From Tubulanus polymorphus (taxonomy: Eukaryota; Nemertea; Palaeonemertea; Tubulaniformes; Tubulanidae): 60,000 nt of DNA. Location of the stretch: assembly GCF_964204645.1 (NCBI RefSeq), contig NC_134031.1:21017307-21077306 (forward strand), in the 5' to 3' direction. A program made the translations under genes and the position numbers. Below the pieces are notes generated by a model. That model was not told where the DNA came from and searched no databases. It saw only the letters and a program-made list of their open reading frames with translations. Below, piece by piece: positions 49,086-60,000 of this stretch (positions within the stretch are counted from its first letter, which is position 1; every line of letters begins with the position of its first letter).

Positions 49086-50829
49086 TTAACTACCTTCAAA
49101 CTCAGTTTGAAGAATAATCACAGAATTCAAACTGAAACCGTTTAGCTTTCTTAAGCCCAGTGTACACGGTTTGCTACAATATCGCCTACAATACGACGAC
49201 TGGCAACCTTTTACAAATAGTCACCAATGTCAAGATTGTTCAGTATCTAGTATGCTAGATATACAGCCACGAGATCGGTAAGAAATAGTTGTCAGTCGTA
49301 TCAATAACAACCAGCCAATCAGCACCGAGATTCACAAAGTGACAGCCCCCCAGGAATAAAGCGGCACCAACAACTAGTGACGCCACCTTGCGGCGATGGT
49401 CGACGAATTACACAAAAGTTGCCATCGATTAAACATCTTACCGTTCGTGACTTTTATTTGCCTAGGGTGCCCGAGACTTACCACTTTTATATGACTTACA
49501 ACGAGGCTGAATAAAAAGAAAAATGTCTCTGAAATTTAGAAAACCTCACATTCTGTATGAGTATTCTGTATGGCTGTATTCTGTATGACTGTATAAACGA
49601 GGATTACAATCAGTGAACACAATCCTTCAATTTGCTGTTCCCCGGAATTTTGCAAAAAAAATGTCGCGCACTATATAGTGGTTGTGACGCATCTTCAAGC
49701 TGAGAAAATATCATCGGGCTTCGCCTCCAAGAAAATCACTGCAGCTCAGTTGGAAGAATCTCACTATTGCTGATAATAATGGAAAATTCCGCTTCGCAGT
49801 TGGTTCGCAGTTTATCTGGTGTCTTTCATTTGAGATTATGAGACAAATAACAAATGCACGCAATTGAACGTCTGACTGATATAAATGCACAAATTATTTT
49901 CACGAAAAAACTTCCTTAACTAATGAATAGCTATAGAAATATATGGGATATTGAGCATTGTTCCGAAAGTTACACAAATTCGAAAGTATTTCTTTATGCG
50001 TGACTTTTCAACTTTCCCAAAAGGAAATGAGGCCTTTGTAGACATTTCACTAGTGACTGTGACTGATTAAGGTAATTTCAGAAACAATTGCTGAAGAAAG
50101 TTGCCCTAAAGCAAGCAATGAAATTCTAGAACTTTGCGATGTGATGTGCAATCCTAAATGAATTTCCTAAATATTTCCCGGATTAGAATAAAATCTAGCA
50201 ATAAAGTTTAAAAGCCGATTTTCCAGTAAAATTGGAACTACGACCGAAGTACTGAGGTACGGAGGTACTGAGGTACTGGTCGAACTTTATACCCCATCTA
50301 TTTACAATTTATCAGAAAACTGCCATCATTATAACTATAGTTACTATTTGTATGGTCGTGATTTTTTGTACCTGAATAGGAACGTTGTGCGCGGCAACGG
50401 CTATTTCATTTGCCTCCCGTATAGGAACATGTTTCTCTTAAATTCAGAATAAGTTGTGTATGCGCATCGAGCTCACGCATTGGGAGGATCGCAAACACAG
50501 ATACCTTCAGGACACACATCTATCCACGAGAACTGATCAAATAAAATATATAGATTCTGTAATAAATAACTCTGTGTTTTCATTACAACATGCATCATCT
50601 TATGCAAAGTATTTTTCTCTTTTCACTTCTTAATACATAAAATATAAAACATCGTATGACGGACGAACTACAAAAATACATCGTATTTATTGCAAAGCAT
50701 TAAGAGTAATGAAATGATGGGATGTATTTCAAATTGATTGAGGGGTAATAGTCAGAAATTGAAATAAAATCTAGGAAGAGCGCATTGAAATTTTCATCGC
50801 CAGACAAACTTTTTCACAACTAGTGACAG
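49086..50829. other. Upstream region, no gene supported
   Basis: Contains a possible 25 bp noncoding exon on the minus strand (49506-49482, after a TTTTTCTTTTTATTCAG acceptor and before GTAAGTC) and a possible short exon ending at 50372 (frame EIAVAAHNVPIQ|GTACAA). Neither can be placed in a transcript. Confidence 0.25.
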
Positions 50830-50833
50830 CCAC

Positions 50834-51078
50834 TGGCGTACCGGCACCATCATATCGGCGTATAAGCACAGCGTACCGGCACCATCATACCGGCACCATC
50901 ATACCGACTTATAAGCACAGCGTACCAGCACAGAGTACCGGCACCATCATATCGGCGTATCAGTACATCGTACCGGGCACAGTGTACCGGCACAGCATAC
51001 CGGCACAGTGTACCGGCACAGCATACCGGGCAGTGTACCGGCACAGCATACCAGTGTACCGGCACAACGTACCGGGCA
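50834..51078. repeat. Minisatellite, 15-16 bp based
   Basis: Repeats of CAGCGTACCGGCACCATCAT and CACAGTGTACCGGCACAGCA, built around the core TACCGGCAC. Both strands are open in places; no gene inferred. Confidence 0.9.
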
Positions 51079-51864
51079 CACGTATATTCTTTTATGAATT
51101 TTTGCGTATAAACGAAATGAGAAACCGGATTAAAGAAGTATCCCGACCGGTGTCCTCATACAATCGACGGTGTGTCATATTTCTCACATGGCTTACTGTA
51201 CATGATTAATGAAGAATCATCTCCCATCAACATCAACAAACAACGCAGCGACATCAAGAGATTGATCATTAATCTAGAAACATACCGGCTAGGTACGGGC
51301 TCCGGTGACAAACTGACCCTTCCTCGTGCGGTACAAAGTTTCCAAGTTGTCTTATCGTAACAGGAATGACAAAAAAATCCAGAAAATCCTTTTTTCGCAA
51401 ATTTTTCAATAAATATAGAAACGATAAGGAGAAAAATGATAAATAATTCAAGTTCAACATCGGACTGTTATAAATGAACTGAACTGAACATCTTCATCTC
51501 CCAATAACTACTTTTCCCTCTCAATACAACGTATTACCAATTCTACTGACTATTAGCAATACAATCCACCTCAATAGAATAAACATTTCCAAGTATGCAT
51601 CATTCCATTGCAGAAGCTTTCAGACATACCTTTCAACTAAATAGAACGTCTGAAAGGGATGGTCAGTACCGAACAAACGCTGTCCCATTTATAAATGTCA
51701 ACCATCAAATGAGGCTCTGATCGTAAAGATTAACAAATGATGATAATAATGATATTCCGACGATATCCTAAATACCAAAAGTTGCTCTAAAGAAGGCTGG
51801 AAAAAACTCAAAGAATACCAAACTTGCATAAAGTATCGATATACAATGGGGCTTCGGTTGACCA

Positions 51865-52389
51865 ATGACTGATCCCGATCCGAACGGCTACTTTTATTAT
51901 GTTTCCTTTTTTGATCACGCTCAGATTTCCGACTGCGCCACAAAAAAAATTTCATTTAACATCATCGATGTAGAACCGATGTTGGATATGGGGTTATCGT
52001 GTGACACAATGCCACGGCAATCAACAAATTTATCAATAACGAATTGGACGATAGTTTCAATGGTGAAAAAATCAGTGGCCAGCATTGTTGTTCGTCATGA
52101 CGATTGCGTAACTACGAATCCCGCAATCTTAGCAAAAAAACAATATTTGCAACCGCCGAAACCAACGCGAACAATTGCGTGTACCGGTGTAATATTTCAA
52201 ACCCATCCGAGATATCGAAAACATTTAAAAGTTTCAGTACTTGCGACAAAAACTCGTCGTTTACTGTTGCGAAGAATAATCTCACAAGCTTTGTACTGCG
52301 TATTGCTTACAACGTCTAAGATGACGTTAAACGATGCAGATTTTACCAAAATGACCATTCTGAAATTCCTTAACCTTTTTTTTCATTGA
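51865..52389 (+). CDS. Unrecognised ORF, 174 codons, non-repetitive
   Basis: The longest open frame outside the zinc-finger exon and the minisatellites. It starts MTDPDPNGYFYYVSFFDHAQ and ends in a Leu/Phe-rich segment. No motif, signal peptide or membrane segment identifies it. No exon context was found, but the GC content of its middle is higher than its flanks. Confidence 0.22.
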   Translation: MTDPDPNGYFYYVSFFDHAQISDCATKKISFNIIDVEPMLDMGLSCDTMPRQSTNLSITNWTIVSMVKKSVASIVVRHDDCVTTNPAILAKKQYLQPPKPTRTIACTGVIFQTHPRYRKHLKVSVLATKTRRLLLRRIISQALYCVLLTTSKMTLNDADFTKMTILKFLNLFFH

Positions 52390-53030
52390 GGATAGATTTT
52401 ATCTCAATAAGCAGGAAAAGATGTCATCGGTTTGGCCTCACCGACAACGCGAGTTCTGTCTGCAGCTTAAAGTTGTTTACAATGAGATATGATACTTAAT
52501 TAAGCCCCACCTGACATGAATGACATTAAAAACACAGAGTGATTGGACAAAAACACAGAGTGATTGGTGCTATCACCATTTCATCGCAAAGTATATATAC
52601 ATATATATACACACATAAAATGATAAGTTCATAATATAACGTATCGTTATTGGGGAACTAATTTTGTCGCGACTTTAACATTTTTATTACACATCATCTC
52701 GGATATTGTGATCGACCCCTTCACATATTTATCATCGTTCAATAGAGTTTTGACAATAGGTTTTCAAAGTGTGGCAATAGTCACTACTCATATCGGGTCA
52801 ATTTCCATTCAATAAGTCTGAAGTGAGGTCCTGAACACAGACAAACAAGTTAATAAATTAAACCCACTATAAACACGACATTTCAAACTGTCACTAGAGA
52901 TCATCATCAGTTTTAAATTCTGTATATATTGGGATTTTTAACTTATTATCTGTTCTCCACATTATCTAATTATCCGTGTTGATTGTGGCTGTTTTATTAA
53001 AGGTAGAGAAACCTCGATCAAACGTTTGAA

Positions 53031-53074
53031 GAGGGGGGGACCAGGGGGGGGGGACCAGGGGGGGGACCAGGCAG
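53031..53074. repeat. G-rich repeat, potential G-quadruplex
   Basis: Three units of GGGGGGGACCAG, with runs of 7-10 G separated by ACCA on the plus strand. Confidence 0.85.
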
Positions 53075-53089
53075 CGGATTGATACTGCA

Positions 53090-53185
53090 TGGAACCCGAA
53101 TTAGAGTCCTCGGGAATTGAACCAAACATTGCACCTTAAACCCAACGACGCTGAGCCCTGAACCGCTCAATCTCAGCTACATACT
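53090..53185 (-). repeat. Possible tRNA-derived SINE head
   Basis: On the minus strand CAGGGCTCAGCG (A-box-like) is followed about 30 bases later by GGTTCAATTCC, a perfect B box (53112-53122). The flanking stems of a functional tRNA do not pair well, so a SINE relic fits better than a tRNA gene. Confidence 0.35.
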
Positions 53186-56100
53186 AAAAACTTACATCGA
53201 TTTCCAGTTTCTAATCAAACCTGGGAGGTGTGGTGGGTTTGTAATTTACCGATCAAATAGATAAGAGGAACCATCCCTATTTTATTATTCAGAAATAGAA
53301 ATAATAAAAATATACTTGAAAATAAGCATTTTCTAAAAGCATTAACGAGTAAAACTCATTCTCGACAAAAATATGACCCGACACTAAACGCAAACATTAT
53401 TTTGTCATCTTTTGATTCGATTTAAATTGCTCCGGTCAAGAGCCATTAATCCGGCTTACACTTTTTATTCGGATGACCAAACGCTGGACAGATGTCTAAT
53501 GTCCAGTTAATGAAATGATAAACGCATTAGTCCAAGCGACACGAACTCTCAACTATATCACTTAGGCGCCTTGAAAAACTGGCGTAAAATTACGGCGACA
53601 ACTTTGGCGCCAGAACCATCGCTCGAAATCAAATAATCATCGCCCAACTGATAATAGATACGGAGAATAAAATTTCATTAACAACAAAAAATGGCATATT
53701 TCACAGAGGTAATCAATCTACTCGAGATGTGCTTGAATTTTATGAAAATAAATAAAATCTTAAATGAATATCTCTATAACAACTTGTCCCCTATCAGAAT
53801 ACAGATCTCTTGCACGTCATTTGACTTTCCCCTGACATATACGTTGCTGTTGTTGATCTGCTAAGAATTCAATCAATTAACACAGGGGGGGGACTGTTTG
53901 ACCATGATACAAATTTCCCCTTATTTCACAAAGTTTCCTGACTTTTTTAAAGAATAAAAATTTTCCCAAATTTCTCCTGATTATGTGGTGAATGGCGCCA
54001 CCTGGTACTGCTGAAATCACTCACTTCATTTCTGGATTAAAACTTCTCAATAACGCTACAACAATACCTGTATATATGTAAAATACTAGTTGTTCCGTCT
54101 CAACCAGTCACAAACTGGATCATCGCGTATTTATCATAAACATGAAGGAAGATGAAAGCGAGATATCACGTGGCTTTTAATCTTCTTACAAATATCATTC
54201 CGTAATAAACGTAACTATAATTTTTCTTAAACTGATTACGACTTAAACCCCGAACGCCGGCGCCCAGATTTATTTTCTATAATCGCTTTTTGCGACAGAA
54301 AAAGTTCCGCGAGATGTAACTGCAACCCATATATATAATATGAAAGATTTATTTGAAATTTCTAGAAAAAATATTGACGCCTCGAAGCGAGCTACAGACA
54401 GCTCACTGACATACACGTTATACTCATATGATAAAAGTTCAACTTTAAAAGAATTAATTTCACTAAACGCAAGCGAGGCACCTTTTTTTAATTTAATCAC
54501 GATATATATTTTCAGGGGCAAACTGCCAATAGTAATTCGCCCGAAGAAGAACATCGTTTCTAAAAGCTGCTTATGGATTTTTGAATTTGAACCGAATATT
54601 CAACAAAGGGTTTTTTTACGCAATCTCGTTGTTGGTATAAAGGTTTAAACGTGCGCACGTTGAAACGATCACCACGGGGCAAATATTCTTTTACAACCGC
54701 GCAAAAACTTTGATTAAAAGGTTATTTTGAAGCGAATGAAAAATCGATGAACATTAAATTCAAAATTGGGGAAGAAACATCAGAATCATCGAGTTTTATG
54801 AATGTAGTATGCTATATATATATATATACGCAGGTCGCCGGTGACTTCTAGGAATAAATACCACTATACTTATACATGACCAGCACGACACGATTTAGTT
54901 ACTGATATTCCTTTTCTTTTCTTTACTTCCTTTTTTTCAATTTCAATTATCATCATAAGCGTTTTGGTTGTTTTTTTTATTATCAACTCATTTTTTCTCA
55001 TGTTCTCTTAATTTTTCTACTATCAATTTATCTACATATCAAAATATCAAATATCTCAATATCAATAGTACATGACTCAACATTTTAACAATTATCACGC
55101 TGTACTCTTCAGACTTTTCAGGATAATCAAGAGAACTAAACATTATTTCAATTCAAATTTTTGTAATAAAACATTCCAAATTTTGGTTAAAAGATGTAAT
55201 TGAGGGTTAACTGTTACGTAACTGAAAAACTTCGCAAGAAGTCACATTTCTAGAGTTAAAAATCTCTCAGGAATAAAAACTGATCAGAAAAAGTGTATTG
55301 TAGTATATTTTTCACAAAAGGGGAAACACTCGGTGTCTTATTCCGTTACGGGTCAAATCTCCATCACGCGATGTGGAAGACAGATATGAATGGTGGGCGG
55401 AGTTGTCCTTGAAGAGGAAATCCCACCCCGAACCGGCGTGAGACCAGCGGGAGACCGGAGTGAGACCGACGACGTGACACAGCTCAGATCTCTCCTCAGG
55501 GATAACATCTCCAAACGGCGTACATGATGAGCATTGATAATATCACCGGTCCTCGCCAACAGAATACGACAGATCTTCACCAACAGTATTTTCTTTACAA
55601 CTGTCTTGTTTTTTTCGTATACGCTTCGTTGTCATTCATTAGTCCAGGAGAATTGTCGCACCTGGTGCCAGTTATAATAAAAAAAAACATTTGCCTGCAT
55701 CGAAACAAACCAAGAATTCCGTTCCGACATTTCTGACTTATTTTTTACCTCGACGCAATTTCTTTCAAGCATTTCATTCCACGGGTTCTGGCGACGGTGG
55801 AGAAAATCGAAAAACATTCGATCCGGCGAAAGTTGCGGATGACGCGAAGGCCGCACAATTAAACCATTAACATATTGCGGCGTTATCGTCGGCGGACAAT
55901 AATGATTCCGATGATTCCAACGAATCGATAGCGAATCGGGCAAAAGTGAGCGAAATAAAAACCACGAGTTCAAGAATCACGACAATGTTGCCAGAAACGT
56001 GATATATAACACAAGATGAAAGAAAAAAGAGAATAAAAAAGTTTGAAAAGTCGGCTACATTTATTCAGTTGAGTTAGGAAACGAGACATGTCTCGTCGGA

Positions 56101-57059
56101 AGAGTACAGAACAATGCAGCAACTAATATCAGAAATACAACTCTACCAGCTCAGTTTTCATTCCAAAAAAACCTTACAATTTTTTTCTGGAATTAGTATT
56201 ATTTCATTTAAACTCCTATACCTCGAGATTTTCACTGTTAATATCGCGAGGTTGGATTTCTCAGTTCGTACACTACTTATGGATAGTTTTAACGCGTGTG
56301 ATTCACGGAGTTCCGGGTGAGAGCTATTTCTGTTTGGCTGAAGAGTAGAGATGGAGTCCCTGTTCTATGCCAAAAAGCGATGATCAAATGGTTTCGTAAT
56401 TCCTTCTCCTTTTCCACTTAGAATATTCATTTAATCATGCGTTCGCATCTTCTGGGAGAAGACCATTCACAAACAAGCTTCGCTTTTCAATTTCGTTACA
56501 ATAATATTGAATCACCGGGTCTTATCCACGGCGACCTCGGTTCAATAGATGACAGGACCTGCTGACATCATTCGACGACGCGAAAACTAATTTTTCCATG
56601 ACATTGCTCGAACATGACTAGAAAGATGATGCGAACTCGGTCGAACACGAGCACCGTGTATCGTTTATTTCATGCCGTGTTTACAATAAACTTATACACT
56701 ATTTACAAATCTATTTATGAATTTAAAATCATTAAGCAAAATATATGGAGTTTGAGGAGTTTTGCACTGTGACTAGATGTGAATAGAGACCATCGTTACA
56801 CTTGCTTTTATACATCTTCGATTGACCGCTTTAACAGATTATTCTACAACTAGACGAACTTGAACAGACAATTTACTCCACATGAAACAGGTTTTTACTG
56901 GATTTTAGATTCAAATTTTAGACCTAAATTCAAATTATAGACCATGTATGTTATATCTCCATTTATTTTCTTATGAAAGTTCTTTTTGGTTTCGAATATG
57001 AGAACCCCTTTTTGAATTCCAGGCTACAGCTAGCCCGGTAACACTTGTAATGTTCACAC
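53186..57059. other. Upstream intergenic stretch, no gene supported
   Basis: AT-rich sequence with scattered ORFs of 76-113 codons on both strands (for example 54340-54648 plus, 55632-55973 minus). They overlap in opposing frames and show no recognised family. Confidence 0.4.
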
Positions 57060-57560
57060 TACGGAATTAGACCTAGATCACGCTTTATACGCTCGCTCGA
57101 AGTCGACGTATTTGACCGGGCGAAAAGATGACGACGGAAAAAAAAACAACCGAACAAACAACATACGGACGACGACGTGTTCATAATTTTTTCCGGATCC
57201 GCTTTCGCAAGTTTTTAAACGTAACGTAATTGATACGTAGTCGTCGTCGTACTGAGACACGTCTAATGAGCGTCGAGCCCATGTGTGTCCACGTGTGTGT
57301 ACCAATTGAAATTTACTCATACGAGAAACATCGCTGTCGGATTCATCGACCGATACTGACCGAGATAACGCAACCTGCCGCTGATGACATTATTAACGCG
57401 ATATTAGAAGATGACGATGAAGAACTGGCAGCCGGCGAGTTGTTGTCCAGTTACAAATTCCGGGACGAGTACCCGGGCAGTGCACGTACGCTTAATATTA
57501 CGTTACTGGTTTCGAAGAGATGAAAGAATGCAGCCGCATCACCCTGCAGGTCGATCGATA
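57060..57560. other. CpG-richer patch with opposing ORFs
   Basis: Composition rises here (GTACGTCGTCGTC, GACGACGACGTG). A plus frame includes PAADDIINAILEDDDEELAA and continues GELLSSYKFRDEYPG. A minus frame ends SSSFRPVKYVDFERAYKA. Either could be part of an exon, or the patch may be a promoter. I cannot choose. Confidence 0.22.
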
Positions 57561-57729
57561 GATCTAATTTACGTTGTCATCCTTATGCAATCTCTCGTTC
57601 GCGTCTCTGGAGAAAGGGCACACCTGGTGCTTACAAATATTGAATGGAGCCCCGGTATAGCGGCGTTTGATGATGCCATGTGCGCCGTACGAAAAATACT
57701 TCTTGAGCCATCATCATCATCATCAACAT

Positions 57730-57765
57730 CCAGCAGCAGCAGCAGCAGCAGCAGTGGTAGCATCA
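57730..57765. repeat. CAG trinucleotide repeat
   Basis: About nine CAG units between CAT-rich stretches. The poly-Ser and poly-Ala ORFs across it are by-products. Confidence 0.85.
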
Positions 57766-57906
57766 TCATCAACAAACAATGAAGAAAAACGCAATGCGAA
57801 AAATATCTCCCGCTGTCGTTGTCAGAATCGACCAATTGGCAAACGAACTCGATTAAACAAACCCAGATCAAATGTAGTCAACTCAAAACGAGGAAATAAT
57901 CTTTAA

Positions 57907-60000
57907 GTCAAAATGAAGATACCTGAAAAACTACATTCGTTGAGAACGATGTTAAATCTTTCCCACAGTTAGCCATAGAAATCCCTACACATCTCCGGTT
58001 AGGTACCAGCAACGAGAATCCTGTTTGTGACCAGTGAGAATCCACTAGGTGCATTAGTTTAGAAAAAATATTTGGGGTCAGAATTGTTTTAGAGCGGGAC
58101 TCTTAGATGATCTGGCAGAAGAGAGGTTGCTGTGCTCGTAAAGCCTATAGGTGACCCTAGCTTTACTAGCAAGTCACGTCATCTGTTGGGAGAGCCGATA
58201 TTCTGGTACCCCATTGAATAGCATTATTTGAGGCAAAGCTTAAAAAGGTAAAAAAGGTTAAAATAGCATCGAATGACATTCGCACAGCAATTATAATTCA
58301 CCTCTTACACTGTCAAAATGAAATATGATCAGATCGTTGTTGCATAATGGTTTGTGATGAACATCCTGATGATAAGTAGACAGGTATCTGATATCGAGAT
58401 ATACTCTCTCTCATAATGTGCATGTATGTAATATTTTTTTTGGCGCCGTAAAAACCGTTACAATAATGTTTATATACATCGATACCTCCTGGTATTGCGC
58501 TATAGAAGTTGTTGTGTATGAGTCTATGCTCACTATGTCATCAATATCGGCCGTTCAAATACAATCTTGAATTCTGGCTTTGATTTTGTAATTAAATATA
58601 TTTCATAGGCCTTTTTGATAAATCTTAATAATCATATATGGAGGCTAGACTGGTTACCAGTCAATTCAATTCAATAATTGATATATTTCAATTTGAAAAA
58701 ACTTCATCGATCCCTAATATCATATAATATCATTAACCTTCGACGATATTCAGCTATATATGTGGTAAGGCATCAGTTTATCTTGTTTTAGAAATCCCTG
58801 AGATGATTATCAAATTTGCAGGTATTGAAAATCTCTGTCTTGACAAAAATGGCAACTTCAATAGGAAGGCAACCGGTCCCGGACCACAAGGCAACCGGTC
58901 CCGGACCACTCGAAACCAGCCCATAAATCCACCCTTGTAGAGATGGGGATGATACGAAGACAAACCACAGAAAATACGAGATTGAATGACTACGAGTTAG
59001 ATAAAAATCATCTTTATACTCGAATGTGACTTTTAGAAATTTGTACAAAATCTGTGAAATTCAATCTGATGTTGAATAATGTAAACTTACAGCCGTTATC
59101 ATCATGGTTTCTATATTATACTATGAGGTGTTTTAATATCGATATTCTTTCCTTGTTTTCGGATAAACTAAACTCGAAACTAGACTCGAAACTCGCGATC
59201 AGCAAACTAAAATAAAGAGATATTTTTCACGACTAAATTTCATTATTTTTCTTTATATTCACAGTTATATCACGTCTACTAAAAGATCTTCCTGCGAAGG
59301 GTATTACACAACTGTGTATTCATATTTAATGATCCTCACACAACTCAGTGTCATCTGTCCATATTCATTATATAATTTTTATCAGCGCGAGGATGTATTA
59401 TTATTCGTGTCACGTTGTTGGTCGTGTCATTTTCTGCCCAGTGAACCGTCGACAGCGGCGTGATGACCCTTGTTTTTTTTTTTGTTCCGGCGTAGTACCG
59501 CGCGCCATTATTCGCCAACTGTTCACCTCCATATGTCTGCGGCCAGCCATACGACGAATTAATGATTTCTTTGAATATAATTTCATACATAAATAGGTAC
59601 AATTATAAGAAGGACAACCCCAAGCTCGCTGGGCTGAGCCCGATAGAAGGATTGCCCTAGGAAAAAAGGAATTTATAAACTATTTCAATATTAAGCTGGA
59701 AACTCTTTCTATTGTTACGTGGTGCTCTTTCTCCTGGGACGCACACCGCAGAAGGTCAGACCTTGACATCGTTTTTACAACCGGATCCCGAGGCCAAAAT
59801 GACGATTGTCTAAGAAATAAAAGTACGCCGTGGAAATTCGCACAATGACAAAACTGAACAATTTGTTCAGTTCAATTCGGGGCCATCAAAATTACGTGCG
59901 GCTTCACCTAACGCAGCATGGTGTGAACATTCACGTGATCTAAATAACTTTAAAAAACTCTTTCAAATAATCAGCAAAATAGCTACGTTTAGAGAGCGTG
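57907..60000. other. End of window, no gene supported
   Basis: Contains a 22 bp duplication at 58867-58910 (AGGCAACCGGTCCCGGACCA plus CA, two copies) and a possible MITE end near 59905-59935 (GGTGTGAACATTCACGTG). ORFs at 59348-59602 on both strands overlap and are unrecognised. Confidence 0.4.

Noticed and set aside
57411-57906. Poly-Ser and poly-Ala ORFs
   Set aside because: Caused by CAT and CAG trinucleotide repeats.

Overview
This window is nuclear DNA from an AT-rich, intron-rich invertebrate genome. Evidence for that: GT-AG introns, one clear multi-exon animal gene, many minisatellites and microsatellites, short non-autonomous DNA transposons, and short interstitial TTAGGG-type telomere runs. 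The zinc-finger block of the one firm gene looks closest to the invertebrate rotund/squeeze type. A marine lophotrochozoan is my best guess, but the phylum is inference.

The firm content is one minus-strand gene, a C2H2 zinc-finger transcription factor of the rotund/squeeze (insects), LIN-29 (nematode), ZNF362/ZNF384 (vertebrates) family. Four shared coding exons (23207-23126, 22562-22473, 19521-19247, 17513-16500) join with consistent phases (0, 1, 1, 0). They encode an Ala/Ser/Pro-rich linker, six C2H2 fingers (the first split by an intron) and a Ser/Pro/Met-rich tail with one sumoylation-type motif. Upstream are several short exons that begin with ATG, end in a good donor, and are in phase with the shared exons: 32293-32201, 40547-40516 plus 34942-34882, and weaker ones at 29887, 42358, 45954 and 47388. 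This suggests a gene with several alternative promoters and N termini, like the rotund/roughened eye arrangement in Drosophila. It is the most interesting biological signal in the window.

Layout: 1-16.3 kb is gene-poor DNA downstream of the gene, with minisatellites, transposon relics and one TTAA-bounded 513 bp element. 16.3-47.4 kb is the gene, with minisatellites in nearly every large intron (34, 23, 15, 36 and 46 bp units), several MITE copies, and a 306 bp foldback element apparently nested in another MITE. 47.4-60 kb is upstream or intergenic sequence with no recognisable gene, a few weak ORFs, another minisatellite, a G-rich tract and a tRNA-like SINE candidate.

Limits: no transcript evidence, alignments or searches were available. 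Exon borders come from reading splice motifs and phase by eye. First exons, promoters and the 3' end are predictions.
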